Positions 1-9,690 of a DNA stretch of 64,000 nucleotides are shown here, one piece after another; positions within the stretch are counted from its first letter, which is position 1, and the number at the start of each line of letters is the position of its first letter. The position numbers were made by a program, and so were the translations under genes. Under the pieces are notes generated by a model. It had not been told where the DNA came from and searched no databases. It was given only the letters and a program-made list of their open reading frames with translations. This stretch comes from Zygaena filipendulae (Eukaryota; Arthropoda; Insecta; Lepidoptera; Zygaenidae): assembly GCA_907165275.2 (NCBI GenBank), contig OU015673.1, forward strand, positions 201,001 through 265,000. Direction: 5' to 3'.

Positions 1-114
1 TTTGAGTTCAGAATCCGTTCTATATTTTACTTGATGCAAATTCGAAATCGACAGAAAAAAAAACAGGTTCAAGGAGCGTTTGTTCTACGATTTACTTAAT
101 AGCGACGAAGTTTG

Positions 115-522
115 AGGTCCGTATTCCAAAAGGTTACTCAAGTCATGAATCTAGTTTTAAAACTAATTTCAAGTAAAGCTTTGATTTTAGAACCTTACTT
201 GAAACGAGATTCATCAATCAACAATCAACTGAGTTATTTCCTTATTCTAGAACGACGCTTGAGTACTAATCTATACTCAAGCAAAGATTTGACGTCTGTC
301 ATGTCAAGACCACTCAACCAATCAGAGTTCAAAATCTCTACTCAAGACTAGTTTCAAGTGATTAGAACCAATCAGAGTTCAGAATCTCCACTAAAGACTA
401 GTTTCAATTGATTAGATCTTAAAACGCATTCTATAATAAGATGTACGCTTGAGTTATGATTTCAGCTTAAAACTAATCTCAAGAAAAACGTGATCTGAGT
501 CACCTTCTGGAATACGGACCTG
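115..522. mobile_element. MITE with ~25-bp terminal inverted repeats
   Basis: The left end aggtccgtattccaaaagg and the right end ccttctggaatacggacct are inverted copies, and the similarity continues inward (tcaagtcatgaat / tgagttatgattt). TGAG stands outside GGTCC on the left (113-116) and outside GGACC on the right (521-524), which suggests a 4-bp target duplication. Inside is a ~59-bp direct duplication (about 308-357 and 367-414, both opening with aaccaatcagagttca). The superfamily is not assigned. Confidence 0.6.
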
Positions 523-530
523 AGTTCCAC

Positions 531-837
531 ATTCAATGGGGATGTGGACTACTTTTGAAAATCAAAATTCTAATTAGTCCGTCAGTTACAAAATAAAAAA
601 TCAATAGACTCGTATTTTTTGCTTTTTCAAATAAATTAAAATACTTACACAAAGATAAAGCGCATTAAAGTTTAGGGTGAGGGGGTCGTGACGTCACTAA
701 CCGCTAAAACCACCATACAATTTGTCAGAACAGTGACGGCACGCGAAATTTCAACTCAATATATCGCCGTTATTTTTTGTTTACGTAAAAAAAGAAAAAA
801 TACGTGTCCAATATTTTTTAATAATCTACAAGACGGA
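531..837 (-). mobile_element. CRE-MITE copy 1, cut short by a Helitron
   Basis: The terminus ggggatgtggactacttttg, the shared core (cgtgacgtcactaaccgc, then a mutated second CRE, gtgacggcac) and the aatacgtgtccaatatttttt arm match seven other copies. The element stops inside its second terminal repeat (gacgga), where the Helitron at 838 begins, so the Helitron insertion is younger. Confidence 0.7.
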
Positions 838-1016
838 TTAGCTATTCCCCGTGGTTTTGCCTGCGGTAATTTTGGAGTTCTGCAAGTAGCCTATGCCCTT
901 CTCTGTAATACCTAACAACCTAACAACGTGCATGCATTTCATGATGATCGGTCGAGCCGTTGTGTGAAAGCGTAATAAACAAACAAACTCACTTTCGCAT
1001 TTGTAATTAGTTAGGA
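838..1016 (-). mobile_element. Helitron-like, subfamily A, inserted in CRE-MITE copy 1
   Basis: On the reverse strand it runs from TCCTAACTAATTACAAATGCG to the GC-rich hairpin and a CTAA-like end. The A-type block (aaacaaactcactttcgcatt on +) and the gatgatcggt block are intact. The left junction abuts the truncated MITE. Confidence 0.75.
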
Positions 1017-1036
1017 TAGTGAGGATTTTATGTAAT

Positions 1037-1090
1037 AAAAAACATACATACAATCGAAAGCATCACCTCCTTTTTGGAAGTCGGTTAAAA
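1037..1090 (-). repeat. Short dispersed repeat (TTAACCGACTTCC type)
   Basis: Fifty-odd bases (aaaacatacatacaatcgaa .. ggaagtcggttaaaa) recur at 11726-11781 (+) and 26377-26435 (-). It is probably the end of a common lepidopteran transposon; I cannot name the family. Confidence 0.6.
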
Positions 1091-1705
1091 ATGATACCAA
1101 GTTATTAAAATTTCGTCTCTAAATATAGAATGCACGACCTACATTAATTCATTTGTTTCAAAAGAGAGAGACGCCCCTCGCTACTGTCATGTCTTCCACT
1201 GACTCTCTAGTATTTGTTAGAACCCTTACAATTATGTTAATATCGACCAATTATGTTTTAAATAAGCGACATTTTCATGTTAAACTTTGAGAACAATATA
1301 ATCATTGTTGAAATATTTTTGTTCGCGTCCCGCCTTCGCTTTACATTTTAATATTTAGGGACGTTTTGATGGAACGAAGAAGATAATTTGTTGAGGCCGT
1401 CTGCAGGTCTCGCCCTGAGACGTCGGTATTCTAATTCAATTGTATCCGTCCCCAATTGAAGTGAAACTTCTTTTAAGAGGATCGTTTCCATCCGAGACGC
1501 GTCGCGAGTAGGTATTTGCAAAAAGTCTATCTGTTTCATGCCGCTCTGCTACCGTGCGATGCGTGCGATAGAGAGACTTGCAGGACCTAGAGGCGAGTGC
1601 CTAATTTTTCCTTCTGAAATATTGTTTCGGGCCAAACCTTTTCTACCCCCCTAAACCTTCACTAAATGAGACAATTTTGGTGTCATTCGATTCAGTACAC
1701 CTTAA
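1091..1705. other. No gene seen; mostly unique sequence
   Basis: Moderately AT-rich. A patch at 1350-1620 is richer in GC and CpG (aggccgtctgcaggtctcgcc, gagacgcgtcgcgag) and matches nothing else in the window. No coding signal is recognised. Confidence 0.4.
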
Positions 1706-1709
1706 TCTA

Positions 1710-1862
1710 GGGCTGTACGTTTTTCTAATTTAGTAATTCAGTTTAGTTTAACTTTAATAAATTAAAAAACTCGAGGAAGATTTTTTGTAAAAAATATGGA
1801 TATTGAGATGCTAATAACTTTTGTTATAAGCAATATTTCTTTAAAATCAAAACGTACAGCCC
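1710..1862. mobile_element. Mariner-like MITE flanked by TA
   Basis: The ends gggctgtacgtttt and aaaacgtacagccc are perfect inverted repeats of 14 bp around ~125 bp of AT-rich filler. TA is present on both sides (1708-1709, 1863-1864), as expected for Tc1/mariner insertion. No coding capacity. Confidence 0.6.
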
Positions 1863-2085
1863 TAGTTATCCAATACATCAATAACATGTAAAAAAATCAT
1901 CAAAATTGGTCTATGTTTAAGGGGAGATAAACGGTTTGGCTTTTTGTATGAAAATTTGCACGCACACGATCGTCTTAAGGCTGCAGGAAGAGGACTATTT
2001 TTAAGATGGCCGAGTCACTCGTATGTACATAAAATTAGCCTGTACCTACGCAGTTATAATATGTGCAAAAAAAGAAACCATTACA

Positions 2086-2240
2086 TTATTATAAAACAAA
2101 GTCCATCGCCGCGTCTGTCTGGTTGCGGTTTTTACCAATAGATAGAGTAATTCCAGAGGAAGGTTTATAGATATTGTTTATCCTGGAATTCGCGCGGGAA
2201 TTACGAAATTATAGTGGGCGAAACTGTAGGTGACAGCTGT
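2086..2240 (+). mobile_element. Helitron-like, subfamily B
   Basis: ttataaaacaaagtcc, accaatagatagag and the terminal hairpin with gacagctgt are visible. The 3' end is CTGT instead of CTAG and about 30 bp of the QGTCTG tract is missing. Confidence 0.65.
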
Positions 2241-2913
2241 ACGTATGGATGTGTGGTTTGAGTCTTGACATCCTAGTAATAATGTTCACCAACGTTAAAT
2301 TCGAAGTACCCGCCAAAATTCCTGAATAAAAAGTGCCTAATCCGGTCACCCCTGGTAACCTAAATGCAAAGTTTCATAATGATCCGGTTGAGTAATTAAG
2401 GTAAGAACATACATATAGCATAACAAATTAGTCTGTGTTTACAAAAAGCCGTCATCTTATATAATACCAAGGTCGAGAAAAATGCGTTGTGATCGGTGCC
2501 AGCGGATCTAAAATCGGTTCCATTTAACTCTGTTTTGGACTCAGTTCAAAGCTAACTTAACGGATGCTCGTAAACAAAACCGTTTTTTTTTTCTCGGCAT
2601 TTTACAAAATGCCGGCCCTTTGTTATCGTACGAATTACATAATTCGACTGCGACATATATATTTTAAAATACTTTGGCAATATACTACATAATATAATGT
2701 AATTCAAAATATGTTTTGTAAAAGTAATTTGTCAAAAGTATGCGAGAGCATCAAAGCCGTAGGTCACTTTCGACTGATGAAAGAATTTGCGAGGGAAAAC
2801 GTCACTAGGGAGAAACGGCCACAAAAGCCCCAGCTCTTCTCCGACATTCGCACAAAAAACGGTTTTTCATTCAGTCGTTATATTATTGTTATTCTTCGTA
2901 GGGTTTCTCAAGT

Positions 2914-3645
2914 AAGGATGTTACGGAGCGTCGACTCCGACTCCGATAAATCGAAACTTCCGAATGATATTACACCTCCGGTTCTGACTTCGGCTCCGAC
3001 ACTTTTACCCCCTCCCCACGCGCTTTCTGTCGTCGATTAGTGCCAACCCACACGATGCGGTGCGGCGCCGCGCCGCAAGCCATTTCGCCGTATTAGCGAC
3101 CACACGGGCAGTGCGGCGCCGCAGCGACGACCAAAGAGTAGGTCAAAGAGTATATAACCACTACGTTTTAGAGTACGTTTGCCCATCGATGCGTACGAAA
3201 GTCTGTATATCGAGGTATCGATGTTTTTTTTTTCGATATATCAATCTCCGATATTGATTTAGGTATTTAGAAATATCGATATACCTATAGAGAATCCGAT
3301 ATTATAAAAACATCAACAGCCCAAGTGTTCCGGCACTGCTTCGACGCCGCTCCACTCCGCTTCCCCCCCCCCCCACCCCCGCGTCGTCTCGACTCCGATG
3401 CGAGTGCGGCGCGGCGCACGCCGCAAGGCGCCGTGTGGCCACAACGCATTTCTGTATGTATTATGCCGCAGCGGCGCCGCTCAGGCGCCTGACCTGAACC
3501 GCGCCGCACCGTATGGGTTGGCTCTTACTCTTTCACTGTACGCAATTTACACAGTCATCTATCTCTCTTTTGCCATCATTTCAGTTTCCGTCGAACCAAA
3601 TTTAAAAACTCCGAGTCCGACAAAATTACCTCCGTAACATCCCTA
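2914..3645. mobile_element. MITE interrupted by a second MITE (outer element)
   Basis: aaggatgttacggag at the left and ctccgtaacatccct at the right form inverted ends. Subterminal gactccgactccg (left) and ctccgagtccgac (right) extend the symmetry. The inner GC-rich element (3041-3523) splits it. Confidence 0.6.
3041..3523. mobile_element. GC-rich MITE nested in the 2914-3645 element
   Basis: The ends tgccaacccacacgatgcgg and ccgtatgggttggct are inverted repeats. Copies of gcggcgccgc occur near both ends (about 3064, 3114, 3471). The centre (3180-3320) is AT-rich with several tatcgat/atcgata motifs, and a poly-C run stands at 3363-3376. Open frames here are by-products of GC-rich sequence. 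Confidence 0.6.
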
Positions 3646-3877
3646 CTCTCCAGTGACAGCTGGGGGCTGACAGCTCGCGAGAAATACAGCGGGAAACGTT
3701 TTAGACGGATCCTTTTGAAGAGCGCCAGTGTTTTGATGAGGGGATTCCCCGGCGAGCGTCGTGTGTCGGAGTGCTCGCTGGTTGCGCATTACAAATGTGA
3801 GAGACGGCATTGTCTCATTAATATTCTTTTTCCAAGGAGATTTGATGATTCGCTATTTTCGACACCCTTATAATACA
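3646..3877. other. Unique GC-balanced stretch
   Basis: No repeat partner seen. It includes tccccggcgagcgtcgtgtgtcg near 3747. No open frame or motif is assigned. Confidence 0.3.
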
Positions 3878-4186
3878 CTAGCTGACCCCCGCGGTTTCAC
3901 GCGCTGGTAATTTCGGAGTTTCCACGGGAACTCTGGGATAAAAAGTACCCTGTGTCACTCGGGTCACTTTGGCTTCCTATCTATAATAAGTAGATCCATA
4001 GATAAAAACCTCAAAAACTCTGGAGTTCCCACGAGAATTGCGGGATAAAAAGTACCTTGCGTCACTCAAGATCACTGTAGCTTCCTATAAGTAAAAAAAT
4101 TTCAAAATTAGTTCAGTAGATCCAGAGATTACCCTCTACAACGTCATAAACTCACAAACTTTTGCTCTTTATAATATTAGTATAGA
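3878..4186 (-). mobile_element. Helitron-like, subfamily D with duplicated 3' module
   Basis: It reads on the reverse strand from TCTATACTAATATTATAAAG to CTAG. The block between the hairpin and the ggaagc/cctat motif (ggagtt .. gggataaaaagtacc .. cttcctat) occurs twice (3916-3985 and 4022-4092), so the element is about 100 bp longer than a simple D copy. Confidence 0.8.
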
Positions 4187-4654
4187 TAATATTAGCTTCA
4201 CTTGTAAAAACAACTTTTTTATAGTTCGTTCAACCTCCCAAACTATTTGCCACAGCTTCACATTGACTTGACTTGTTTTCTTAACTGCGTTGAGTAGGTA
4301 GTGTTTTCCGAAATATTAAGTTTACTGAGTTAAAAAGAATTGGTAACTTTGTAATCGAAAAAAATATTTTATCAGCCATTAAATTTTCCCTGCTTCAATA
4401 GTTATTAGGCGTACTCCATTCAACGAAGCGCAAAAATTTATTTCACACTCGAAAACATTGAACTAATAAACATGAAATCTCTCTTTGGAAGTCGACAGAA
4501 GAAAGCGGAAAGAGAAAAAAGAAAAAAAGCCAAGCTAATTTATTTTAAACTCCAAAATCAATATAAACATTTGAGACGGGTCGCGGAAAGCGTGGCTTGA
4601 AGCGACCGGCGGGTCTGTAGGGTTCCGAGATAAAAGTAGGTATACCCTATATCT

Positions 4655-4755
4655 TTTTATGTACCCTCTAACAACGTGTATGCAAAATTTATACGGTGAT
4701 CAACTCAATCAATTTATACAAATAAATCAATTCACATTCACATTTTTAATATCAC
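4655..4755 (-). mobile_element. Helitron-like fragment, subfamily A
   Basis: accctctaacaacgtgtatg, caaaatttatacggtgatca and attcacattcacatt are recognisable; the hairpin end is missing. Confidence 0.5.
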
Positions 4756-4857
4756 TTAAGATAATTTTAACAAACACTTAAAATGAGGGTAAGCAGTAAC
4801 GTTCATCACATCAATGTTCAATTATATAATTACCTATAATTAGTTATTAATATAATG

Positions 4858-4912
4858 CTTTGCCTGTAAGCAGTTGGTGTGCCAATAAAATAAATAAATA
4901 AATAAATAAATT
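4858..4912 (+). mobile_element. Retroposon 3' tail with (AAAT)n
   Basis: tgtgccaataaaataaataa followed by AAAT units looks like a LINE/SINE 3' end with a polyadenylation-like AATAAA. Confidence 0.4.
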
Positions 4913-4985
4913 GTTTACTGCGGGGACGGAACCCACGACAGGCGCAGTCGCTAGTAAAACTAACCACTACACGAATAGTATCAAA
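4913..4985 (-). mobile_element. tRNA-headed SINE fragment
   Basis: On the reverse strand tagtggttagt (box A-like) and gggttccgtccccgc (box B-like) are spaced as in tRNA-derived SINEs. The body is missing. Confidence 0.45.
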
Positions 4986-5520
4986 ATATTTCTATTGGCA
5001 AATGGCCACTAAGGTCAGTTTTTTTTAAAATATCAGTATTAAAGTAGTAATTTTCCCTCGTGATAAGAGACAATACGAGGGCGTCCAGTTTTCAGCATTT
5101 AGTTTCCGAGAAATGAGCAGTTTTGTAAAGTTCGATGAAAAAATTGCGTCCGCGATTTTAATTAAATATATTATTAATAAATGCTCAATTTTCTTCAATT
5201 TCATATATCATCTTACTCTACAATTATAATATATAAAAATCTATGTAACAAACAAGTGGGAGTATGTTTTTCTATTTCCCACAAACTTTTAAAATGCTTT
5301 TTCTCAAGTCAAGCTTTTTCAAAGTTTCAACTTCAAATGTCTGAAAAAAAAAGCTGTGCTAGTTTTTGAATATTTTTTGCAATCCTTACTATCAATTGAC
5401 TATTCTAGATAGTAGATACCGACTCTAGTATTAACTCAATACCCCATTACTGGTACCTTTTTACGTGGACACATGGATGCTCTTACCACACTCTTTCCTA
5501 TTTCGATGTGAACCCGAAAA
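4986..5520. other. AT-rich, no gene or clear repeat seen
   Basis: Low-complexity AT-rich DNA, with no coding motif and no recognised partner in the window. Confidence 0.3.
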
Positions 5521-5642
5521 TTTATAAGGGAATTCCCCGCGCGGCCGCGTCCTATCGAATAGCAATCGAAGTGCTCGCGCGATTGACGTCACGTAGAAGC
5601 AATATATCGCTGGAGTGAGGCATAGAGCACAGATGAGGCGGG
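5521..5642. promoter_or_regulatory. GC-rich patch with a CRE octamer outside any MITE
   Basis: cgcgcggccgcg (about 5538) is followed by ttgacgtcacgt; TGACGTCA is at 5584-5591. The flanks do not resemble the CRE-MITE family. Regulatory role is an inference. Confidence 0.3.
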
Positions 5643-5679
5643 AACCACCGCTGTATAGACAAAATGGAGTTATTTGTCT

Positions 5680-5995
5680 GAAATAAATTAACTAGAGAGG
5701 ACAATTGTTGGCGAAGGAGGCGCGCCACCGTTGCAAAGGAAGTTAGAGCAAATGCCTAACACTTCTCTGCCATCCCAACTATATTTACCACAAAATTCCC
5801 AAAACTGTGAATTTTGTGTCTAAGTAAAAACATAACCATAAAGCGGTTAATACATTTTTTTACGTTACGTGTTTTAATGCGGGATGAATAATTTTGTGTG
5901 CGTTAATCACCCGGCGACGCTGGTTTTCATCTGTTTTCACACTAAACTAAGTTGATGTCCCTTCTATCTGTTATTTTCTGTTCTGTGATACGATA
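5680..5995 (+). mobile_element. SINE family 2, 5'-truncated copy
   Basis: aataaattaactagagagg, ccgttgcaaaggaagtt, ccatccca.tatatttacca and the tail ctaagttgatgtcccttcta match 20521-20770. A ~60-bp insert (5815-5875) separates the halves, and the tRNA-like head is absent. Confidence 0.65.
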
Positions 5996-7179
5996 CAACA
6001 TGTACAAATAAAATGTTCGATCATTGTAAAACTGACGTATAAATTGGTAAAATTCCTCTGCTCTTTAATGAAATAGTTCTCGACGTATTGTCGATGCCGC
6101 GCCGTGAGACGCGCGTTTGTAAAATTCACGAAGTAAAATATACGAGTACTTCATATAATATCGGAATTTTGGTGTAATGTTTGAAAACATTTTTAAATTA
6201 ATTGGAAAATGAAAAAGGTTACCAGCAATACCTACAAAATGTATATTATGCTAATTTAATTTCCAACACGGTGCGAGATGCTTGTCTCAATTTGCCTTTT
6301 TTTGGGTTGGCGATTTATTCATAATTAACTCTAATTCTGTATAATATTTAGGTGATAATTGGATCTTAATATTATGTATTAATATATACAATATAATACA
6401 GGTTAACCTAAATTAGGCTCCAATTCTTTTTTACTTTCTCTAAAACTGTTTCTTCTGATGAATGTATATTGACTTTATTTGTTACTAGTTTTTATTACTT
6501 ACATAAATAAAACTTTCATCCATACCATATTTCTGCTATAGAGATAGTATTTCCAAAATCTTTTTCTTTGATATTAAGTATCTTTACCTTCAACATTCTC
6601 AGTGAGTCAGTCACAGTACTGTTTATAGGCAAAGATAATATTGTCCTAAATTTCCCTTCGTCAAAACAACTATCCAACCGCTTCCATTACAATATTAGGA
6701 TCCGCTATCAAATCGACCGAAACGTTCCCCCGACACTCCACAAACTCGACGGCTCTATCACAAAACAAACTCCGCCAACATGTTTCTCAAGTTAACACAC
6801 GTTTAAAAATCTATCCAACAACTAAAGTCCAACAACAAAAAGTACGATAAATTGACCCAGGAAATGAGGTTTTCCAATTTGTCGCTCAAGATCAAGATGT
6901 GCTGTGGATTTTGCTTTCCTCCAACAGCTCATTTTAACAAAGAAAAATGCATCAAATGAAAAATAGGTCTACATGGCCAGATAAATGTTTGTAAACTATA
7001 TTTACCTGAACCATAGTGTACACATTATATCACATTATAATACTACAAAGGTAGGATAAGAAAGAAAGAATTAAAATTTTTTTTTTGCATGACATGCGCA
7101 AAATGAAACCAAAATGGTCTTTTTTGCATGCTCTGCCGAAAAGTACACTAACTCAGCATTAGCTAAGTGTAATAAATAT
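5996..7179. other. AT-rich, no gene seen
   Basis: Unique or strongly decayed sequence. The 75-codon open frame near 6568-6795 shows no known motif or codon pattern that would support it. Confidence 0.3.
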
Positions 7180-7282
7180 ACCTAGCTTTAGTTATCAGAT
7201 GGCAATCTACGTCGTAATTTTATTTTATTTTATTGTAGTCGTAACAAATAAACTTAATTTCATTTCATTTCATTTCATTTCG
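7180..7282 (+). mobile_element. LINE-type 3' tail with (ATTTC)n
   Basis: gtcgtaacaaataaacttaa followed by five ATTTC units, which is how lepidopteran non-LTR elements often end. Confidence 0.5.
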
Positions 7283-7564
7283 TGGACCCGCCAACAAATT
7301 TAAAATTATTGAAAAATTTACATTATAACTTTGTAATTTACTTTTTTGATCAGATGTTTATTTACTATTATATTATATACTATTCTATATTATTTGATAG
7401 AGCCATAGAGCCGTATAAAATAATCAAAAGGTGTTTGAACAAAAGATTTACACACAATCTCTTGAGTATTCATTGTAACTAAGAAAAAACAAATGAAAAA
7501 GTATACTCATCCTGTGATATATCTTTTTATTTTTATAAGTTACCTTATATTATGGAAACCATCT
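7283..7564. other. AT-rich, nothing identified
   Basis: No repeat partner or gene found. Confidence 0.25.
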
Positions 7565-7849
7565 TCTTAATATATACAAATCACGTGTCACGTTGTTTGT
7601 CCGCGATGGACTTCTAAACTACTGAACGGATTTTGATAAAATTTTGTAACCATTTATAATATGGTCCAACTTAAAAGATAGGATAGTTTTTATCCCGGAA
7701 TTTCCGCGGGAACTCCGGCACTAATGCGGAGAACAGCTAATCACCGTAAACTACTGTCGGGGTACAAAGAAGGACATACAGTACTCATTTCCCGCAACTT
7801 CCGCGGGAACTCCGAAATTACTGCGGATGGAATCGCGGGGGACAGCTAG
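7565..7849 (+). mobile_element. Composite Helitron-like, subfamily C with two 3' ends
   Basis: It opens tcttaatatatacaaatcac and has cacgtgtcacgttgtttgtc. A first hairpin plus GAACAGCTAA (about 7725-7741) is followed without a break by a second module (gtcggggtacaaagaaggac) and a second hairpin ending CTAG. The same two-ended structure occurs inverted at 37080-37342. Confidence 0.8.
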
Positions 7850-8186
7850 TAATATATAAAAAAACGTAGGTGCTATACGTGTGAATGATCTTTACAATTG
7901 ATTTGTCAGCTCGTAAAGGCCTATACACAGGAAGTCGTTTCAAAAGGGGCATTGAATGGCCCTTAGGGTGTGATCCCTCAGCGCGTCGACGACTTACCCT
8001 ATCAATTTTCATAAATAGTTTTTTCATGGATAATTTTCAAATATAAAGGCACCATTTATGTTACCTTTTTTAGATATTTGATATGAGTATAGAATTCTGA
8101 ACACTTTCCTTCTATTCGTCCCTCGTTTAGCGACACATCCTGTATAAATGCTATGAATGTGTCCCGGTGGCTTTGCAATATATTAT

Positions 8187-8345
8187 ATGAGCTGTTCTTC
8201 GCGGATTCACCGTAGATCACGCGGGAATTCCGGGATCGATTGTCCTTTTCTGTACCCCTGACAAGTACAACGTATATGCAAAATTTCATTGTGATCGGTT
8301 GAGCCGTGAAGGCGTGAAAGAGTAACAAACAAATTCATTTTGGAA
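8187..8345 (-). mobile_element. Helitron-like, subfamily A, degraded
   Basis: gagctgttcttcgcggattc (3' end), gggaattccggg and gatcggttgagccgtgaagg are present; the 5' end is decayed. Confidence 0.65.
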
Positions 8346-8423
8346 TTAATAATAAATATTTAGAACAAAGATGTACCTACCTAGCTAGGATAATCAAAAA
8401 ATTTGCAAACAAAAATCTTACAA

Positions 8424-8619
8424 TCCTTACTATTTATAAATGCAAAAGTGAGTGTGTTTGTTTATTTATTACGCTTTCACGGCTCAACGGCTGAACCGAT
8501 CGTCGTGAAATTTTGCATACACGTTGTCAGGGGTACAAAAAAGGACATAGGGTACTTTTTATCTCGGAATTCCAGCGGGATCTTTCAAATTTTGTGGTGA
8601 AACCGCGGGGAATAGCTAG
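8424..8619 (+). mobile_element. Helitron-like, subfamily A, full length
   Basis: A|TCCTTACTATTTATAAATGC .. AATAGCTAG|T, 196 bp, with both termini and the A/T insertion site intact. The second hairpin arm is weakened (aaattttgtggtgaaaccgc). Confidence 0.85.
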
Positions 8620-9317
8620 TAAGTTACACAGCTCAGTGAACAGGAAACCACGCGATCATTGTTTCGTAAAAGCTCACCGAACCAACCGCGTATTAAGCAC
8701 CAAGTTACTTCATGCGCACTTCGCTGTTGTGAGGAGCTTCCGAATGAGTGTGTAAAGTTCTTGATTGTGAATCACATTCGAAGTTCCCATCGACGGGACC
8801 CGACGCGGCGCCGTCGCGACAAAGGATCTCTCGCCTTGTTTGACTTCCGCTCTTGTCTTGTTTAATGTAAATTAGCTTTTATTACTCGACCAACTTTGTC
8901 GCATCTGTATGATGATAATAAGGAAGTATTATGTTTTAGATGATAATTTTATTTGGTTCAAAAAATGACTTACAATAAAAAATTAAAAAAGCGTAGTATT
9001 TTAAGTACTAGATAGGTTATCATGTACACAGTAGAGTAAGCGCAGAGAAAATTATAACCATAATTTTACCAAACGAAAAAAAAATTAATTAAGAAAAGAA
9101 TAGCGCATTATTATACAATAGTAAATACATAATATTATAATTATTCATAATTTTATTGTTATTTTTTATCACTCTCTCTCTCTCTGGTCGCTCCCTCATG
9201 ACTGAGGATCGTGGTCATCGTCGATTGAGGATGCTGGTGCCGCGATGCGTCTCACGATCCGTTTTTTATCACTAATTTATTACAATTCCAATGTAATCCC
9301 CTTATACCCCCTTATAG
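8620..9317. other. No gene; unique sequence plus a small repeat-like patch
   Basis: 8640-8860 is GC-balanced with no assigned function. 9169-9186 is a (TC)n run. 9187-9262 (gtcgctccctcatgactgag) resembles a common lepidopteran retroposon segment, which I cannot classify further. Confidence 0.3.
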
Positions 9318-9690
9318 CAATGATAGCTCAGTGGTTGGTGCGTTTGGATCAAACGCCGCAAGGCGTAGGTTCAAATGAAATTTCAATTCGAAAAGGTTCA
9401 ATTCAAGGTGAAGGAAAAAATCGAAAGGAAACCATTAGAAAGTGCTCTACCACCATGCTGTGCCCGGCTGACTAGCTACCTCCTTCAAGTTGAAAATCTG
9501 TCGCCAAGCACCTAACGGTGTATTCCAGCAGCCCCACTTGAAAGCCAGTTCAAATCCCCATTCCAGGTCGGCAACGCACTTCCTGCCCACTTTCTGCCTT
9601 CTGGTGTTGCAAACGTCCATGGACGGCGGTAATCACTTACCATCAGGTGTACCACTTGCCCGTTTGCCGCCTATGACATAAAAAAACATT
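9318..9690 (+). mobile_element. tRNA-derived SINE, family 1, near full length
   Basis: Box A-like tagctcagtggttgg (9324-9338) and box B-like aggttcaaat (9367-9376) form a tRNA-like head. The body carries accatgctgtgcccggctga and ctagctacctccttcaagtt, and the tail caggtgtaccacttgcccgt ends in gcctatgacataaaaaa. Shorter copies lie at 61387-61487 and 49768-49825, both reversed. Confidence 0.7.

Noticed and set aside
3060..3637. Arginine/alanine-rich open frames on both strands
   Set aside because: Produced by the GC-rich nested MITE with GCGGCGCCGC repeats.
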